Below are positions 50,301-61,820 of a DNA stretch of 64,000 nucleotides, in pieces. Each line of letters begins with the position of its first letter. The stretch's first letter is position 1. The notes under the pieces are model-generated. The model ran no database searches. It was not told where the DNA came from and saw only the letters and a list, made by a program, of their open reading frames with translations. A program made the position numbers and the translations under genes. This stretch comes from Klebsormidium nitens (Eukaryota; Streptophyta; Klebsormidiophyceae; Klebsormidiales; Klebsormidiaceae), in assembly GCA_000708835.1 (NCBI GenBank), contig DF237015.1, forward strand, positions 1-64,000. The letters run 5' to 3'.

Positions 50301-52009
50301 CTGGTGGAACAAGTTCCGTGCCTAAAACATGCACGCTTTGTGCCTCTAAGTCGTCTCCGTCAAGACGCAACTCTGTGATTAAAAGGTGTCGCTGCAACCT
50401 GAGTGACGAAGTCATACCTGCACACCGGCTCAGCGATGGCGATGAGGAAGTCGTAGGCCTGCTTGTAGATAGGGGAGTAAGTCTCAAGGAAGATGCGCCC
50501 GTCCGTGCAGATCCAGAGGGGCCGGTTCACATGGTCGGGCTTCAGCTCCAGCTTGGAAAAGTCCCGATCATTGAACGTGCCTGCACAAAGTGCATCTTTC
50601 CATGTTGGATGTCGTTCAATTCCATGTCGTCGTGTCTTTTCCCGTTCAACCTTTATTTTCGGAACGCTGTTTCCTGTTTCCCTCATTCTGAGGAAAGGTC
50701 TTGTCGCTTTTTGTGCATGCATCTCCATCTTCGAAAACTCACGAAAAGGACAGAGTGGCACAAATAGGCCAACCAGCTAGAAAAGGATAGAGGCTCAAGC
50801 AATACGCGAGGGAGAATCATGAATGTTGTAAGCTTTCAATGCGCACCTTGCTCTTCCAAAGGTTCTTCTTCGTCCAGATAATCATCTTCTGGCTCTGATG
50901 GCATCTCCTCATCGAGCTCAACGGGATCTGTCACCTCTTCTGCTGCCTGCAACCAAGGTGATTAAGTGCTTATCTACTGATGGGCAATCCTTTCTTCGCA
51001 TAAAGCATTATTGACTTGGCTTTTGATCCTCCAATTCTTGTTGATTAGCATGTAACCGGACGATATAATGCAACTGAGAAAGACTATTCCTTTCCAGCAT
51101 GGAAAGCTTTTAGTTCTTCGGTTCCATGGAATTCAGTCAACATGAAACACAAGCTGCAGGTCCTTAGCAAAGTATTGAGATCTTGACGCCATCTTGATCC
51201 CAGCTTTTCTGCCGAGACAGCATCAGAAGGACTTTATGATGTTGTGAGTGGTGTTGAGAGTGTGGAGGTTTGTTCGAGTCTGTTGATCATAAAAAGATCG
51301 GTGCTAATTTGGGACCCTCACCTTGCCCGTGCCTTTCTTTGCCTTCTTGCCTTTGGCAGAGGCCCCTGCCGCGGCCCCTGAAGTCAGACACGGCAAAAAA
51401 GTAATCAGAATCTCTCACACCCATTTAGGCAAGTGGGGCACATGTATCCAGACTTATGATGACAGCTGTCAGGTGAAGCGAGTGGCAGACTTTTTCAGCC
51501 CAGCAGCATCGAGCGCCATCAAAGTTCTGAAGATCAGCAACGGGGCCATAGTCATCATTGTGTACCCATTCAATCTCTCTTCTGATCCCACTTTGCTCCC
51601 ACTTTGCAAGCATGTCCTAAAAAGGGGGACCCAATCTCCATTTCATGACGTCAAGCAGACTCCTCACACTCGCGTTTTTCGAAAGAAACAAACCATTTTG
51701 CAAAGCGTGAACCATAGCTCAATATCGAAGCTCACGCGTATTGCACGCAAGTCTGTAGGACTTGGAGGAATCGAATCTCAGTCCTGCAATTTTCCTGCAA
51801 CACCCTGGACTGATTGAGGAGCTATCAACCAATGAAACCAAAGTTGGCCAGTGTCACACACATGTAGCAGATGGCGTATGGGACAAAAGTAGAACAGCCA
51901 GAACCAGAATGCTGTGAGCAATTGATGACACCGGAAAAAGACAGCATTCATGGGAGTTCTCGCGCTGCGACGCACCCGCCTCCCCGGCTGCCTTTCTTTT
52001 CGAGGACAT
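41312..52009 (-). CDS. XPB: XPB/ERCC3 DNA helicase subunit of TFIIH
   Basis: ATP-dependent 3'-5' helicase/translocase of TFIIH, which opens DNA at promoters and in nucleotide excision repair. Exons on minus: 52009-51976, 51377-51322, 50946-50847, 50580-50418, 49824-49716, 49259-49092, 48397-48173, 47141-47054, 46780-46669, 46218-45990, 45666-45591, 44957-44764, 44066-43903, 43486-43414, 43119-43006, 42640-42500, 41989-41763, 41348-41312. Phases agree throughout and give about 769 aa. Landmarks: Lys-rich then acidic N-terminus; Walker A in [17 protein letters not shown] (about 320-335); [14 protein letters not shown]; the DEVH box formed across 45990/45666; the RED motif in [14 protein letters not shown]; motif V/VI in [19 protein letters not shown] and [18 protein letters not shown]; and [15 protein letters not shown] and [17 protein letters not shown] near the end. 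The final 12-residue exon is tentative. The intron after 43006 starts with GC. Several introns hold decayed tandem copies of exon edges. Confidence 0.93.
41590..41650 (-). repeat. Decayed copy of the 3' end of XPB exon 17 with its donor
   Basis: On the minus strand this segment reads like the real exon end at 41763-41815 (gcggacgggatggtttacat then the donor) but with gtggtctacttaaagtacag, followed by an intact ACAG|GTGAGG donor. A TAA stop has arisen in the copy. Intron sequence rich in aaccc follows in both copies, so the duplication includes intron. Confidence 0.78.
42075..42290 (-). repeat. Decayed copies of the XPB exon 17 acceptor region
   Basis: Real sequence at about 41925-42060 contains ctcgctcgccatgtcgggcg, ttccgtgatgacctg (the acceptor in reverse) and ggaactcatcccatgagagg. 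The segment 42075-42290 repeats these in the same order with changes: ctcgctcgccatgccggcgg, ttccgtgatgacctgggaaa and ggcatgagagggtctgtctg. Within it the ttccgt-gtgacgtggaaa element is further repeated two more times (about 42156 and 42188). Confidence 0.8.
44515..44690 (-). repeat. Decayed copy of the 3' end of XPB exon 12 with its donor
   Basis: On the minus strand this segment reads gacgcgcgaggtctac, then aaaaagccggcaagcagcag followed by gtgagc. It matches the exon end at 44764 (gacgcgcgagttctac, gaacgccggcaagcagcag, donor gtgggc). The copy contains a deletion and stops, but its donor is closer to consensus than the real one. Confidence 0.8.
44999..45410 (-). repeat. Three decayed copies of the 5' end of XPB exon 12 with acceptor
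   Basis: The real exon start at 44957 (minus) codes for [13 protein letters not shown]. Related segments lie upstream at about 44999-45080, 45140-45240 and 45320-45400. The first keeps the acceptor and reads cgacgctggttcgcgatacg in place of cgacgctggtgcgcgaggac. The second matches over about 90 bp including tggcctcgtacagc. The third is the most diverged. Frameshifts or stops break each copy. Confidence 0.83.
47330..48215 (-). repeat. Tandem array of about six units carrying the XPB exon 7 donor edge
   Basis: The real exon 7 ends with ctcgaagagtacgactttcg and caacgacacg before the donor GTGCGC at 48172. Related edges occur near 47985, 47820, 47650, 47465 and 47375, at a period of about 90-205 bp, with intron sequence included in each unit. 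Edge variants include gtcgaagagtgcgactttcg, ctcgaggactacgacttccg and ctcgaagagttggacttccg. Donors are kept as GTGCGC, GTGCGC and GTACGC in the nearest three copies and lost (ATACGT or scrambled) in the farthest. Divergence increases with distance from the real exon. Confidence 0.87.
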
Positions 52010-52709
52010 GGATGCGATGGGCCGCCTGGCTGGTCGCAGTACTCTTTCTACACGGCAGGCGCCCTCTCAATAGTAAGACCCTCCAACGGCGTTGAGCTAC
52101 TTGGCTTTCGCGTTACAGGTCCCTAAAGTTCGAAGGCAACAATAAAGGCCAAAGCCTAAGGTCAAGCGCCCTCACACAGAGAAAGCCTCGAATCTCTGGA
52201 GAAGAGTTCCAACTCACGTTCATGATGCAGACAAGGGTGCTCCTTGAACTTGAAGGTGAGTCTTACCTTGCGTGCGCATATCCAACTAGTATTCGCTGCT
52301 GCTAAGTGTGCACGCCCGCCGGCGCCGGCAGAAGTGACGTTACGAAGTTGCCGTTGTACAGCACAGGCTCTAGACAGTTCCTGATTCTGGAATATACCAA
52401 CTGGTAATACTTTTACCTGCCTGTCACAAGGTTTAGAATTGAGCGTCAGGTACCAAGTTTGAGGTAACGGTGTTTTTGGCGCCAAAGCCTAGGAATCGGA
52501 TGATCATCTTCAATTCCAAAAGTGAGTTCAAGTTGGAGAAGGGCTTCAAGGCCCACCACAAGACTCATTTGGCCCAAGGTTGTACGACAGCACATTTTCT
52601 CTACGGCCCGAGGCTTTGTGGAACGGCGAGGGATGCGGTTCACTAATACTAATAGCGAGTTGCGCATCTCTCCTACATGATGCTGGGAGATTGAGCTTGT
52701 TGATTAGGC
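52010..52709. promoter_or_regulatory. Shared upstream region between XPB and the PHD-like gene
   Basis: The two start codons diverge across 700 bp. No coding exon or defined promoter element is evident. Both genes would have their promoters here unless upstream noncoding exons exist. Confidence 0.45.
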
Positions 52710-55700
52710 ATGGAGCCTAAAGTCTGGGACGGGGAGAGGAAGGCAGGCCTCATCAAGGCGAAATTTGATGAGCTGTAAGGGCCTAATGCAGTGTCTCACT
52801 ACGCTTGTTCACAAATGGAAAAAAGCAGCGCACCTGCTGGCAATGCTTCCTGAATCAATTGAGGCTTACTTGGCGCACTTTGATTTTTGCAACTTTAGCA
52901 TCTTGTTGAAACTCGGTACATGGTGACAAAAGCAGGCTCCTTTTGAGGTCCAAAAATCACATCAACTATAAAAGTTCTGGAAGCTCCAAGCCAATTCCTT
53001 GCGGCCAATTGACGATAGCTCTCTTTATGTTGTTCCCAGTTGTTGCGATGCTGGCTTTGAAAAGTTCAACGTGGCGTTTGGTTTTCTGGAAGCTGCAAAA
53101 CCACGAGGAAAATTTGCAGACTTTGTATGGAGAAATTCTCTAGATTGCTCCGTCGGATATTCCAAGACTGGACTCGATGAAGTTACCTGTTCTTTACCTC
53201 TACCCACATTTTCTCGTCATGTGCACGCAGGTATTTGAAGCACTTCCAGAACCAGTCCGGTGTCCTCTCCTTCCCGCCCCAAGCTAGCCCTATCCATCTT
53301 CACCATACTTCCCCCCCTGCTGCGCCCAAAAACCAACCAGCAAAGCCTTCCCCAAACCCCCAAACCTTTGCCCCGCCAGTCAACCCGGATTTCCCAGAGG
53401 GAACTTCTCAGGCACGTTCAGAGGGCTTTTCCCAGCCTGCACTTGCGCCGGTGACCTTCACCGGGGGGCGTGGAGCTGGTTCCAGGGGTTGGCCGCTAGA
53501 GAAAGACCAGGGGAAAGCGCTGCGGTGCCCCCCACGAAACAATTCTGATGAGGACCTGCGGAGTCTCGACAATGCGGGGAGAAGCAGGCCGTCTGAACAG
53601 AGGGCCTTGTCTGGTCTTTCGGGCGGGGGGCAAGAGAAGGGCTGTGTGAGGGGTTTGACAAAGGATGTCGATGGTACTTGGCAGACGGACTGCAAGGAAG
53701 AGGGGCCTTCCGAAGAGAAAGTTGACACGAGGTGGGGCGGGAAAGCATGTTTGGATTGGCTTGGTTCGCAAAGTCAAGAGGATTTGCCTCAGCCCGACTC
53801 TGAACAGCCGGTCAGGGTCGTCAGTGCACTTCCGGAGGGTGCTCTTCCCAGGCTAAGTTGGGCGCAACTCCCGGACGGGGCCACCGTAATCGTGGTCAGC
53901 CCTAACCTAGTCACTAGCTTTGAGGGGTGTCCGGCGAAGCAGAATGTAGTGAGCCCTAACCTGGTTGCTAGCCCGAATCTCGACTCTGGGGACTGGAACG
54001 GGAGTCAGGCTCTGCTGCCAGTCTCACCAGAACGGCTCACAATAGGCGATGGGGGCAGGCGCCACATGGCAGATGGGCGGAGTTCGGAGGGGGCGCACTC
54101 TGGCTTATCTGGGGAACTAGGTACAGGGCCGAAAAGGGAGTTCGAAGCAGGGGAGGTGATCCAAGGGGGCTCAAAACGGCTGCGGAAGGGCAGGGGGGAG
54201 GCACCAATTTGCGGTGCAGAAACTGGGTGCGCTGATGAGGGGCCTGCTGCTGCCAAGTCGGAGGGAGATCTGTATGCAGGGACTCAGAAACAAGATTGGA
54301 AGAAAGCGCAAGGAACGAAAGGCGGCCTTAATGGGAAGCATGCAGGGGGTGAGAACAAAGCCAAGGGCCGGGGCGGGCAAACGGCCGGGGATCGCAAGCC
54401 GCAGGAGATGCGACTTCAAGAGTCTCGGAAGAAGCAAGGGGTAGGTCGGGAGAAATGTAAATGCAAGGGTGGGGTCGAGACCAAAGCGAAGAATTCCCGG
54501 ACTGCGAGGGAGCTGATGAGGCTTGCGGATATGGAGTCCAAACCAGGGACAAAAGGGGAAGGAATTTTCGGGGTCAAGAGGCGGCGGGTTTGCAGTCTGG
54601 CCGCGCTGACTCAAAGCAGCGGCGATGCCGCTGTTGTTGATGTGGGGGCCCATCCTTCCAAGAAGCTCAAACTTCTTTCCGGCGGTAGCTCACTCCGAAG
54701 CCTCGGTGTCACGCCGCCGCTGCTTCCGATGCAAAAGGCGCTCCGTGCTGGCAAAGCCCCAGCCGCAGTGCAGCGTCCCGGTTCCAACTCACTTGCAGCC
54801 AAATGCGGGCTCCCTCGTCCGCAGCAGCAGGATATCCATCACAAGCAGTGCGAACCATCAGCTGAACCTACTGCACGATTGGTGGTCAAATCGGGTGCCG
54901 CCCCTAGCAACCCGAAGAGTTTCGCAGGAAACGGGGTCTGCGAACCTAGTGTGTCGAACCTCATGCGGCAGCACGAGGCGGGTCTAGCCGGGAAGCGGCG
55001 AAGCGAAGCGTTGGAAGCGCTGGCGGCAGCCGCCCGAGAGCCCATGTGCAGCATCTGCTACACGGAGTACGATGCGCGGCGGTGCTACCTGGCCTGCGAC
55101 GTCTGTGACCGGTGAGCGTTTTCCCGTCCTTAATTATGGCCGGGGGCACCGTCTTCTTGTCAATCTGTATAAAGACCGCTCCTCTCATTCCGGGTGGCCG
55201 TTTTCCGCCCTCGAAGGCTCGGCTCCATTATGGACTTGGTGACGAACGGACGACGTTCGGAGGGTGCAGAAAGTCTGTTGCTGTATTTGCCCCTCTTTTG
55301 GAGCGGATGTGCTGACCAAGTACTGCGCTTGTTTTCGACAGTCCCAGCTTCAGTACCTGCTCCGGTTTGTTCGCACCGGTTTGCGTCCAAGGTGTATCTT
55401 GTCTGACATACATGTACGATCCAAGTTCGTGGGAAGCTTTGATGTTTGCAAAACGCCCTGCGAAGGCATTTTAAGTCGTCTCTTGCGGTCAGACGGTGGT
55501 CAGAAGATTGTGTACCTCATTCCTTTCTTATTGTGATTATTGGAAGCAAAAACCTTCTGCACTCAGTTCTGAATGTTGCTTCAGGTAAGGTCTGGTTTTC
55601 CAAGCATCGTTCTTTAGTTGCGCGTGAATCCAGGCTCCAATTCTACTGCCAAGTTCCCCCGGCCGTCTGCGTTCTTAGCACAGAGAAGGCTGACTTGGTT

Positions 55701-57275
55701 AGGTGCCACTGTCAAGAGCATTGGACTTTTTGGTGTCCTTCTTCAGGTCCAAGCTCACAGGATCTTGCTTGTCTCTTCGTAAGGAACCAACTCAAGAACT
55801 TCCAGTAAACACAGGACAGTAATCATCTGCGAAGTTGGTAGTCTCATTGAGCCCCTCTCTTCTACAGATGGTACCACGCGGAGTCGTTCGGGGTCTCTCC
55901 AGAAGCCGCCGTGGCCCTCATGAAGTTCAAGTGTCCGACGTGCATGCGGCGGGGCCGACCGTCCGGCTGTCCGATACCGGATCCATCCGCCGCGCTCGCG
56001 GCACCGCTCAAAATCCGCCCCAAACTTCACCAAAAGGCGCGCATAGCATATGCCGCGAGCAGAGGTGTGGTTCCGGGGGCCCAGAGAGCAGGCTTGGGGG
56101 AAGTCTCCGAGGAGGCGCAGGTCGAGAAGCGGGACCAGCGTTTGGTGTCCAAGGACATCGTCAAAAGCGATGGGACTGGCACGCGAAACCGGTTCATAGC
56201 GTCGGCAGTAGTGACGGAGAGCGGACAGAGTACAAAGCAGTGTAAGATTGGGGCGCCCAGCGACAGTGGAAGGGGCGCAAAAGCGAAGATTCTGGAGAGT
56301 TGCGAAACGGCGGTAGAGGTTATCGGGGCTCCCCCTGCAAAGAAGCGCCCGCCGCTGCGTCTGGTCGGGGGGACTCACCCAGCAAATCTTAGAAATGGAG
56401 TTCTAACGAGCAATCGGGAGCTGGCTCCCGGGGGACTCGCGGGATGTCCGCTGGAGGAGAGGTCGAGCGGGCGGCCTTTGACAACGGCGACCAGAGCTGA
56501 AAACAGCGCCTCCGAGGCGCAAGGGGCCAGCGAGTGCGCTGCGCTGTTAGCGCAGCCGTTGACTGACTCAGCGTGTTTGCCGCACTCTGCGCAAGCGACG
56601 GCGGTCGGGAGAGCCAGAGGCAGTCCACCGTCGAAGAAGAAAGCTTCCGCTTCTGAAGTGATCAATAGGGTTCCGGTGGCCGGAACGCCGAACGGCGCCG
56701 AAGCGCTGGGAAGCTCTTGCAGCGCGGAGCAGGAGACGGGCCGGTATAGAGGGGAGTCGACGGCCGGCGGAAAAGCACGGATACGGGAGGGAGGGGAAAC
56801 GGAAAACGGAACGCGGAAACGGATCCAGCCTACGAAGCTTGGGCCCGTTTCTCAGCCTTCGGCGATCGGTGTACCCAAGGCGACTGAGGCGCGGCGTTCA
56901 GAAGCACCGGTGCTTTCAGAAGGCCCTGCTGTGCCTCGATCGGCTGAGCGCAGCCGAGACATACCTCCTGCCCAATCCGCACCTCCCCATGTACAGGGCC
57001 CCCAAGGAAACCTTCGAGAGAGTCATGCTGCTACTGGGTTTCCCGGAGGCCCTGTTTTGCCGAGCGTGGGTCGGTACAGCTGGGAAGCTCAATACTACCG
57101 GGCTGCAGACGAGGCCTCCCGAGGGGGGCCGGTTCTGCCGGACCGTATTCACACTGGGGCGCCTCGGGGGCAGAGCGCTCGGTGGTCGATTGACTTGAGC
57201 AAGGTCCAGGAGGTGGACGGGAGGAAGGTGAGAATGGGGACGGAGGAGGTTGACGGAGTGCAGCAGCTGAGCTGA
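52710..57275 (+). CDS. Large low-complexity protein with a degenerate PHD finger
   Basis: Function unknown; a chromatin role is suggested only by the PHD-like finger. Exons: 52710-52774, 53231-55111, 55868-57275, phases agreeing, about 1,117 aa. Joining exons 1 and 2 makes a compact N-terminus (KFDELYLKHFQNQSG), which supports the ATG at 52710. Residues ~40-620 are rich in Pro, Ser, Gly, Lys and Arg, with basic, nuclear-signal-like stretches and a repeated VVSPNLV motif. The finger spans the exon 2/3 junction at about residues 632-680: MCSICYTEYD, YLACDVCDRWYHAESFGVS and FKCPTCMRRG. Spacing fits a PHD finger, but the Cys expected three residues after the zinc-binding His is a Ser. About 440 further residues are again disordered. 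A possible donor near 57229 leaves the extreme C-terminus uncertain. Confidence 0.75.
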
Positions 57276-59048
57276 GGCGAGGGTGTTCACACCTAGGGGG
57301 GAAGAAGCGGAATTCGGGGGTAATGGTGTGAACAGGGATGTTTGGACTGGCGGAGGATTGAGCTGCGGGGATGAAACGGGGTATTCACATTGGTGAGGAA
57401 GAGGCAGAATCGGAAAGTGCTGGGGGATCGGCGGTTGCGGGACGAGGTCGAGCGGACGGGGTGTTCCAGACTGGGCGGCGGGAAAAGGTCGGAGATAAGG
57501 TGAGGATGTGATCTCTGGTGTTCGATCGAAGCGGATGTGCAAAGATATTGCGCAGGGTGCATGGTCTGTCGAACCTTACTTTGGCACGCTTGCCTTGACA
57601 TGCCAGTGGCATATGCGTGTCATATCGAGCGGTACTCTTCGTTCGACTCTGCTCCGCATCGCCTTTGACGACAGCACAGCACAGAAAATTCGTTGGTCCA
57701 TAAATCTTCAACTATAGACTGGTTCGTACTTCTTTAAAGTGTCATGTTAGTGCGCCCCGTTGCAAAACAGTCCCATCATCTGCGGAACTCGAAGGACAGC
57801 CGATGACTCCGCTGCTGATTCGTGTCCCCTTCATTTTTTACACTTGTTTGGTTGTATATGCTTACAGACGATCAGTGCTGATCCGTGACACAGGCTTCAC
57901 TTAATTCCGTGCGGTCAACGGGGCAGCTCACCCGTGAAACCCGCATTTGCAGGTGGCCCGTCGAGGATACAACTGAAGGCCAGTATGCAGAAGAAAGTGC
58001 AGCAAACTGAGTTGGCCGTCACATACTTTCTATTGTGAAAAGCTGGTCGTATTGCAACGTCGATCAGCTGTTGCTATGACGATAAAGTGGTGGCCGCCTT
58101 GCAATGTTCTCTTTGTGTCGTTCGTCCCATGATGGCCACGTTGGTGCATATCTTGCAAAAACAGTACGGGATGTTTCCGCAACGGTACGGTGCCTCTTCT
58201 TTCAACCTAGATATGCAAGCATACGCCATCTCGTGGTAAGATGTGCGATGCCAGCGGTTCTTTTCGATCGACAGCGCATGCACCGTTGCGAGAAACGTTC
58301 CACGTGAATGTTATCAACAACATGTCTTTCACCCCAGCAGCTCGAAGTACTATTGACTATATGCAGTTATAGTCGCTTGGTGAGTCCGTCCGTATATGGT
58401 ACGCGTAGCTGTACTAGATCAACTCATCATTATATGAACTACCTAGGCTAAGTAGCTACATGATCCATATATGCAGCCGGCCCCTAGTTCTGCGCATACT
58501 AAAAGTATAGTTTGTATCACGAATCGAGTCAACTTGTCACAGTGCTAGCTATCCAATCCCAAGAGTGCGGCGCGTGTGGACCGGAGTACGTATACCCGAG
58601 TGCATGTGAGCCAAACCGACCGGGGCCTGCAATTGTTCACAGTAGAATGGCAGTGACCATTCAATTGTCCCGGCCTGCAGTCCAGATTTCATGATTGCCA
58701 ACCTCAGAGATAAAGTAAGCGCATGAGTAGCTCCTAATTGAATATTCACAGAGTGCAATGCGGCCGCGTTGCTGGTCATTGCTTGTTAAATTTGGATAAT
58801 CTGCTCCAGCGGCAGGACGCTCAAAAGTTTATCGACTCGGCCGATATACGCGATGCACAAAAGGTATCATCTAGAGCTGGCTATAAACGATTCTTCAGTA
58901 TCTTATCAGCAGGCTGTCCTTCGGACCAATGAACATTTCCTAATTCAAAAGTCCATGAGCCATTCCTGACTCGGTTCTAATGAACCTTAACTTTAGTTTA
59001 TGTCAATCCCTTGTGTCTATGATGAGCGTGCTCGCTTTGAATCAAGGT
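57276..59048. other. Intergenic region between converging genes
   Basis: This region is the 3' flank of the PHD-like gene (plus) and the DUF599 gene (minus). The first ~250 bp are purine-rich on the plus strand. Nothing else is recognisable: no exon, RNA gene, long repeat or mobile element. Confidence 0.5.
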
Positions 59049-60859
59049 CTAATCAATATCGGGAATGGGTTCAACCTTCTCCACCGACCCAGTCCGAGAC
59101 TCTTTCCGCCAAGCCCTCCTCTGGATCTGTTCCACGAGCGACCCACCCTTCTTGCTCTCTTTCTCCTTCCACGTCTTCTCATACTTCCCCACACTCGTAT
59201 CCTGGTAATACAGAAAAGGCACTAGCAGCATGATCCCGACGAACATGGGAATCGACCCAAAGAGCCACAGCATGAGCGTGAAGGCCAAGTAAAAGCCCCG
59301 AGTCCCGAAGGTGTACCAATTAGCCCCCAGCACCAATCCCGCCACTACGTACTCTGGAGTGATGTCGCCAGTCTCTGCGTCCATAGGGATGTTGATCAAG
59401 AAGCCGACCTGAGAAAAGACCACTTTGGCTTTGTCAACATATGTCGTTGCTCCAGTTCTTCCGAGTAACATCAGGCAGAGCGACTGTTTCCAGTGCAACG
59501 GAGGCACCCATGGCCACAAACACCGTGTAGCTACTGCTTTCTTCTCTGATGACTCTGGTGTTCAGAGCGAACAGGTCCACACCAGTCAAAACATGGAATC
59601 AGAATCGCTTTAATAAGTTCCGGTCAGGCAGCTTTGCTAATGAACCGGACTCCGGACAAACGCTGGCTGGTGCGTAAGCTGTGATTTCAAAGTGTTGGGG
59701 ATGACTGCGAGACTGAGATCACCGGCGAAGCGAACAAGCTGTGCTATTTAAAGCATTAATGCGTTTGTAGAACTTCTTCTGTTACATGATGTTCTTGCAG
59801 TGCCATAGACACATACTGCTGAAGACGACAGCAAAGTTGCCAATGCCGCCGCTCCCTTTCAAAAATTGACAATTCAGAAAGTAACATTGATTTAATTGCT
59901 TGCTCTCAATGAAACGCTCGACTCACATGGTTGAGATAGCGTATGCTCTGGATGTGGCACATGAAAGCCCCCACGAACGCGATGAAGATGAGCACGAACT
60001 TGGCCCACAGCACGTTGAAGTTCTTGGACCCCAGGACGACGGGCGCGAATGCGCTGATGTCTTTTGTGGTCACGATTGTGGCGATTGCTGAGCTCAGCAC
60101 GATGGCGGTGGTGGCAAACAAGGAGGAGGCCATGACCGAGTTCCGTAGGGTCTGGACTGCCAGGATGTTCTTCTTGTCCTGGGTACAGGAACGACGAATT
60201 TCAGGGGGGTTCCAAAACCACAAGGTGACTGGGTCCTTGAAGATTGCAAAGAAGGTCTCCATAGAGGCAGCTTCTAACTTATGCCAATCCCTGAACGGGA
60301 CTTACTCGATCAGAATTGACTGAGAAGGCAGGAACGACAGCAGGGGTGGCGTCTTTCACAAGGGGTTGATCATTATAAAACTGGTGCACCGCAGGAAAGC
60401 TGGACATTAAGCGGAGCAAGCTATATAAGAAGAAAAAAGAAAGTGCTCTCCTCCTGGGTGTCTCAATGTCCAGTTGTTGGATCCGAGAGGAGCTTGACAG
60501 ATTGCGATGGCAATGTTCAACTTCATGGGGCTTGTTTTGGAAGCACTTGATAAGATTGTTGTTGGAGCTGAGCATGCTGCTTCTTTCTCATACGTAGACC
60601 CAAGATGTGAGGAACTTGAATTCACTGCTCCTCATATTCAAAAGCAACAAAGTTTCGTGTCTATAGAGCTCACTTGATCAGCCAAGATGGCCCGCACCCA
60701 CGCTCGCTTTGCCAGATGATTGACCCCAATCACTGTCTTCAGAGGGTCTTTCTTTATCCGGTAGTACAACCAGAGATGGTATAGTGCAAAGAGGATCATA
60801 CTGAAAGGTACAAGTGTAAGGTCGAGGATACCATGCGACGAAATGAGCGAGGAACCCAT
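59049..60859 (-). CDS. DUF599 family multi-span membrane protein
   Basis: Membrane protein of a family common in plants and bacteria whose biochemical function is not known. Exons on minus: 60859-60674, 60178-59927, 59408-59049, all phase 0, giving 265 aa. The start at 60859 leads directly into the first helix (LDLTLVPFSMILFALYHLWL), as in plant members. Other landmarks are the family block NILAVQTLRNSVMASSLFAT (about residues 66-85), a helix ending SIRYLNHVGFLINIP formed across the exon 2/3 junction, and the final helix pair LAFTLMLWLFGSIPMFVGIM. A charged tail of about 45 residues follows the last helix. Four transmembrane helices fit the family. An earlier in-frame ATG at 60937 is possible, but it would add a non-hydrophobic leader without family support. 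Confidence 0.87.
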
Positions 60860-61820
60860 CGATGCACTAGGTTTGATATGATGCTTCCTCTGAAATGCTG
60901 TGCAAAAATGTCCTGAGCAGAGGATGTGTGCATACAAAGATCCGGGGGCACTGCACTCTGCAAGTATAATGAGAAGAGCTGCCTACACGTTGTGACTTCC
61001 ACCAGCTTCGAAAACAGATTGCAGCTCTCTGCTAGCGTCCAGCTAGCGCATCACATAAGCGATATCAATCGGTGCAAAGTGCGTGCCCATTGCGAAGCTC
61101 GTGCCTGTAATTCTAAAATGAAACCCTTTGCAAGGCCTCGCCTCAAAGTAGCCTGCGCGTGCAGCTAGAAATCACCAGATGTGATTAGCACAAGAACAGG
61201 AGTGGAAATTCTACAGATTGCCTGCGCCTTGCAATCTCCTTGAAATTTCGCAGCTGGGTGCTGCCCACTTCTGTAGCACTTCTGGCTGCCAGTGCAGCCG
61301 CAGCCTATCCTATCCTAGCTCAGGCTGCGCTTGAACAAGAAAGGCCACATGGCCCGAGTCTGGAGGGTTCCCTTCATTTAACCCAATTTTGAACTCCGTG
61401 GTCAAAAAGCGTCAAGTTTGACGGCGCAAGCCCACGGTCGCCCGCGCCAGCCAAAAGAAACACTGAGCGTGTGCTCTTGAAGGATAGAAACGGCTGCCGC
61501 TTCCAAGGTTCCCGGTAGTAAGTCTGGCAGCATGATCTGACCTTCCACAAACCAGCTTTCTTAGTCTGCAAGGTGGAGCTCTGCTTGTCAGGAATGATGC
61601 TGGGGCAGTGGGGGAGTTGGACTTGTGTCACTAAGTTCGCTTGCATTCTGGTGCAGCAGTTGAAGAGCTCTCCCTCTGTAAAGTTGGCCGTTTGATACTT
61701 AGTTGTATCGTTCTTCAAAGCTTTCTTCAGTGCAGTTTTCTTCAATTGCCAACGCTGTGAAGTCAGATTGCGTAGGTTATACATGCCATTGACCCTGAGG
61801 CCATCAAAAATCTACAGAAA
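60860..61820. promoter_or_regulatory. Shared upstream region between the DUF599 and synaptotagmin genes
   Basis: The start codons diverge across about 960 bp. A minus-strand open frame at 61374-61784 (136 codons) shows no recognisable domain and is probably chance. No defined promoter element stands out. Confidence 0.45.

Noticed and set aside
59415-59620. Possible extra exon of the DUF599 gene (frame continues upstream of 59408)
   Set aside because: The acceptor at 59409 joins phase 0 to exon 2 and recreates the conserved NHVGFLINIP; the upstream frame has no family match.
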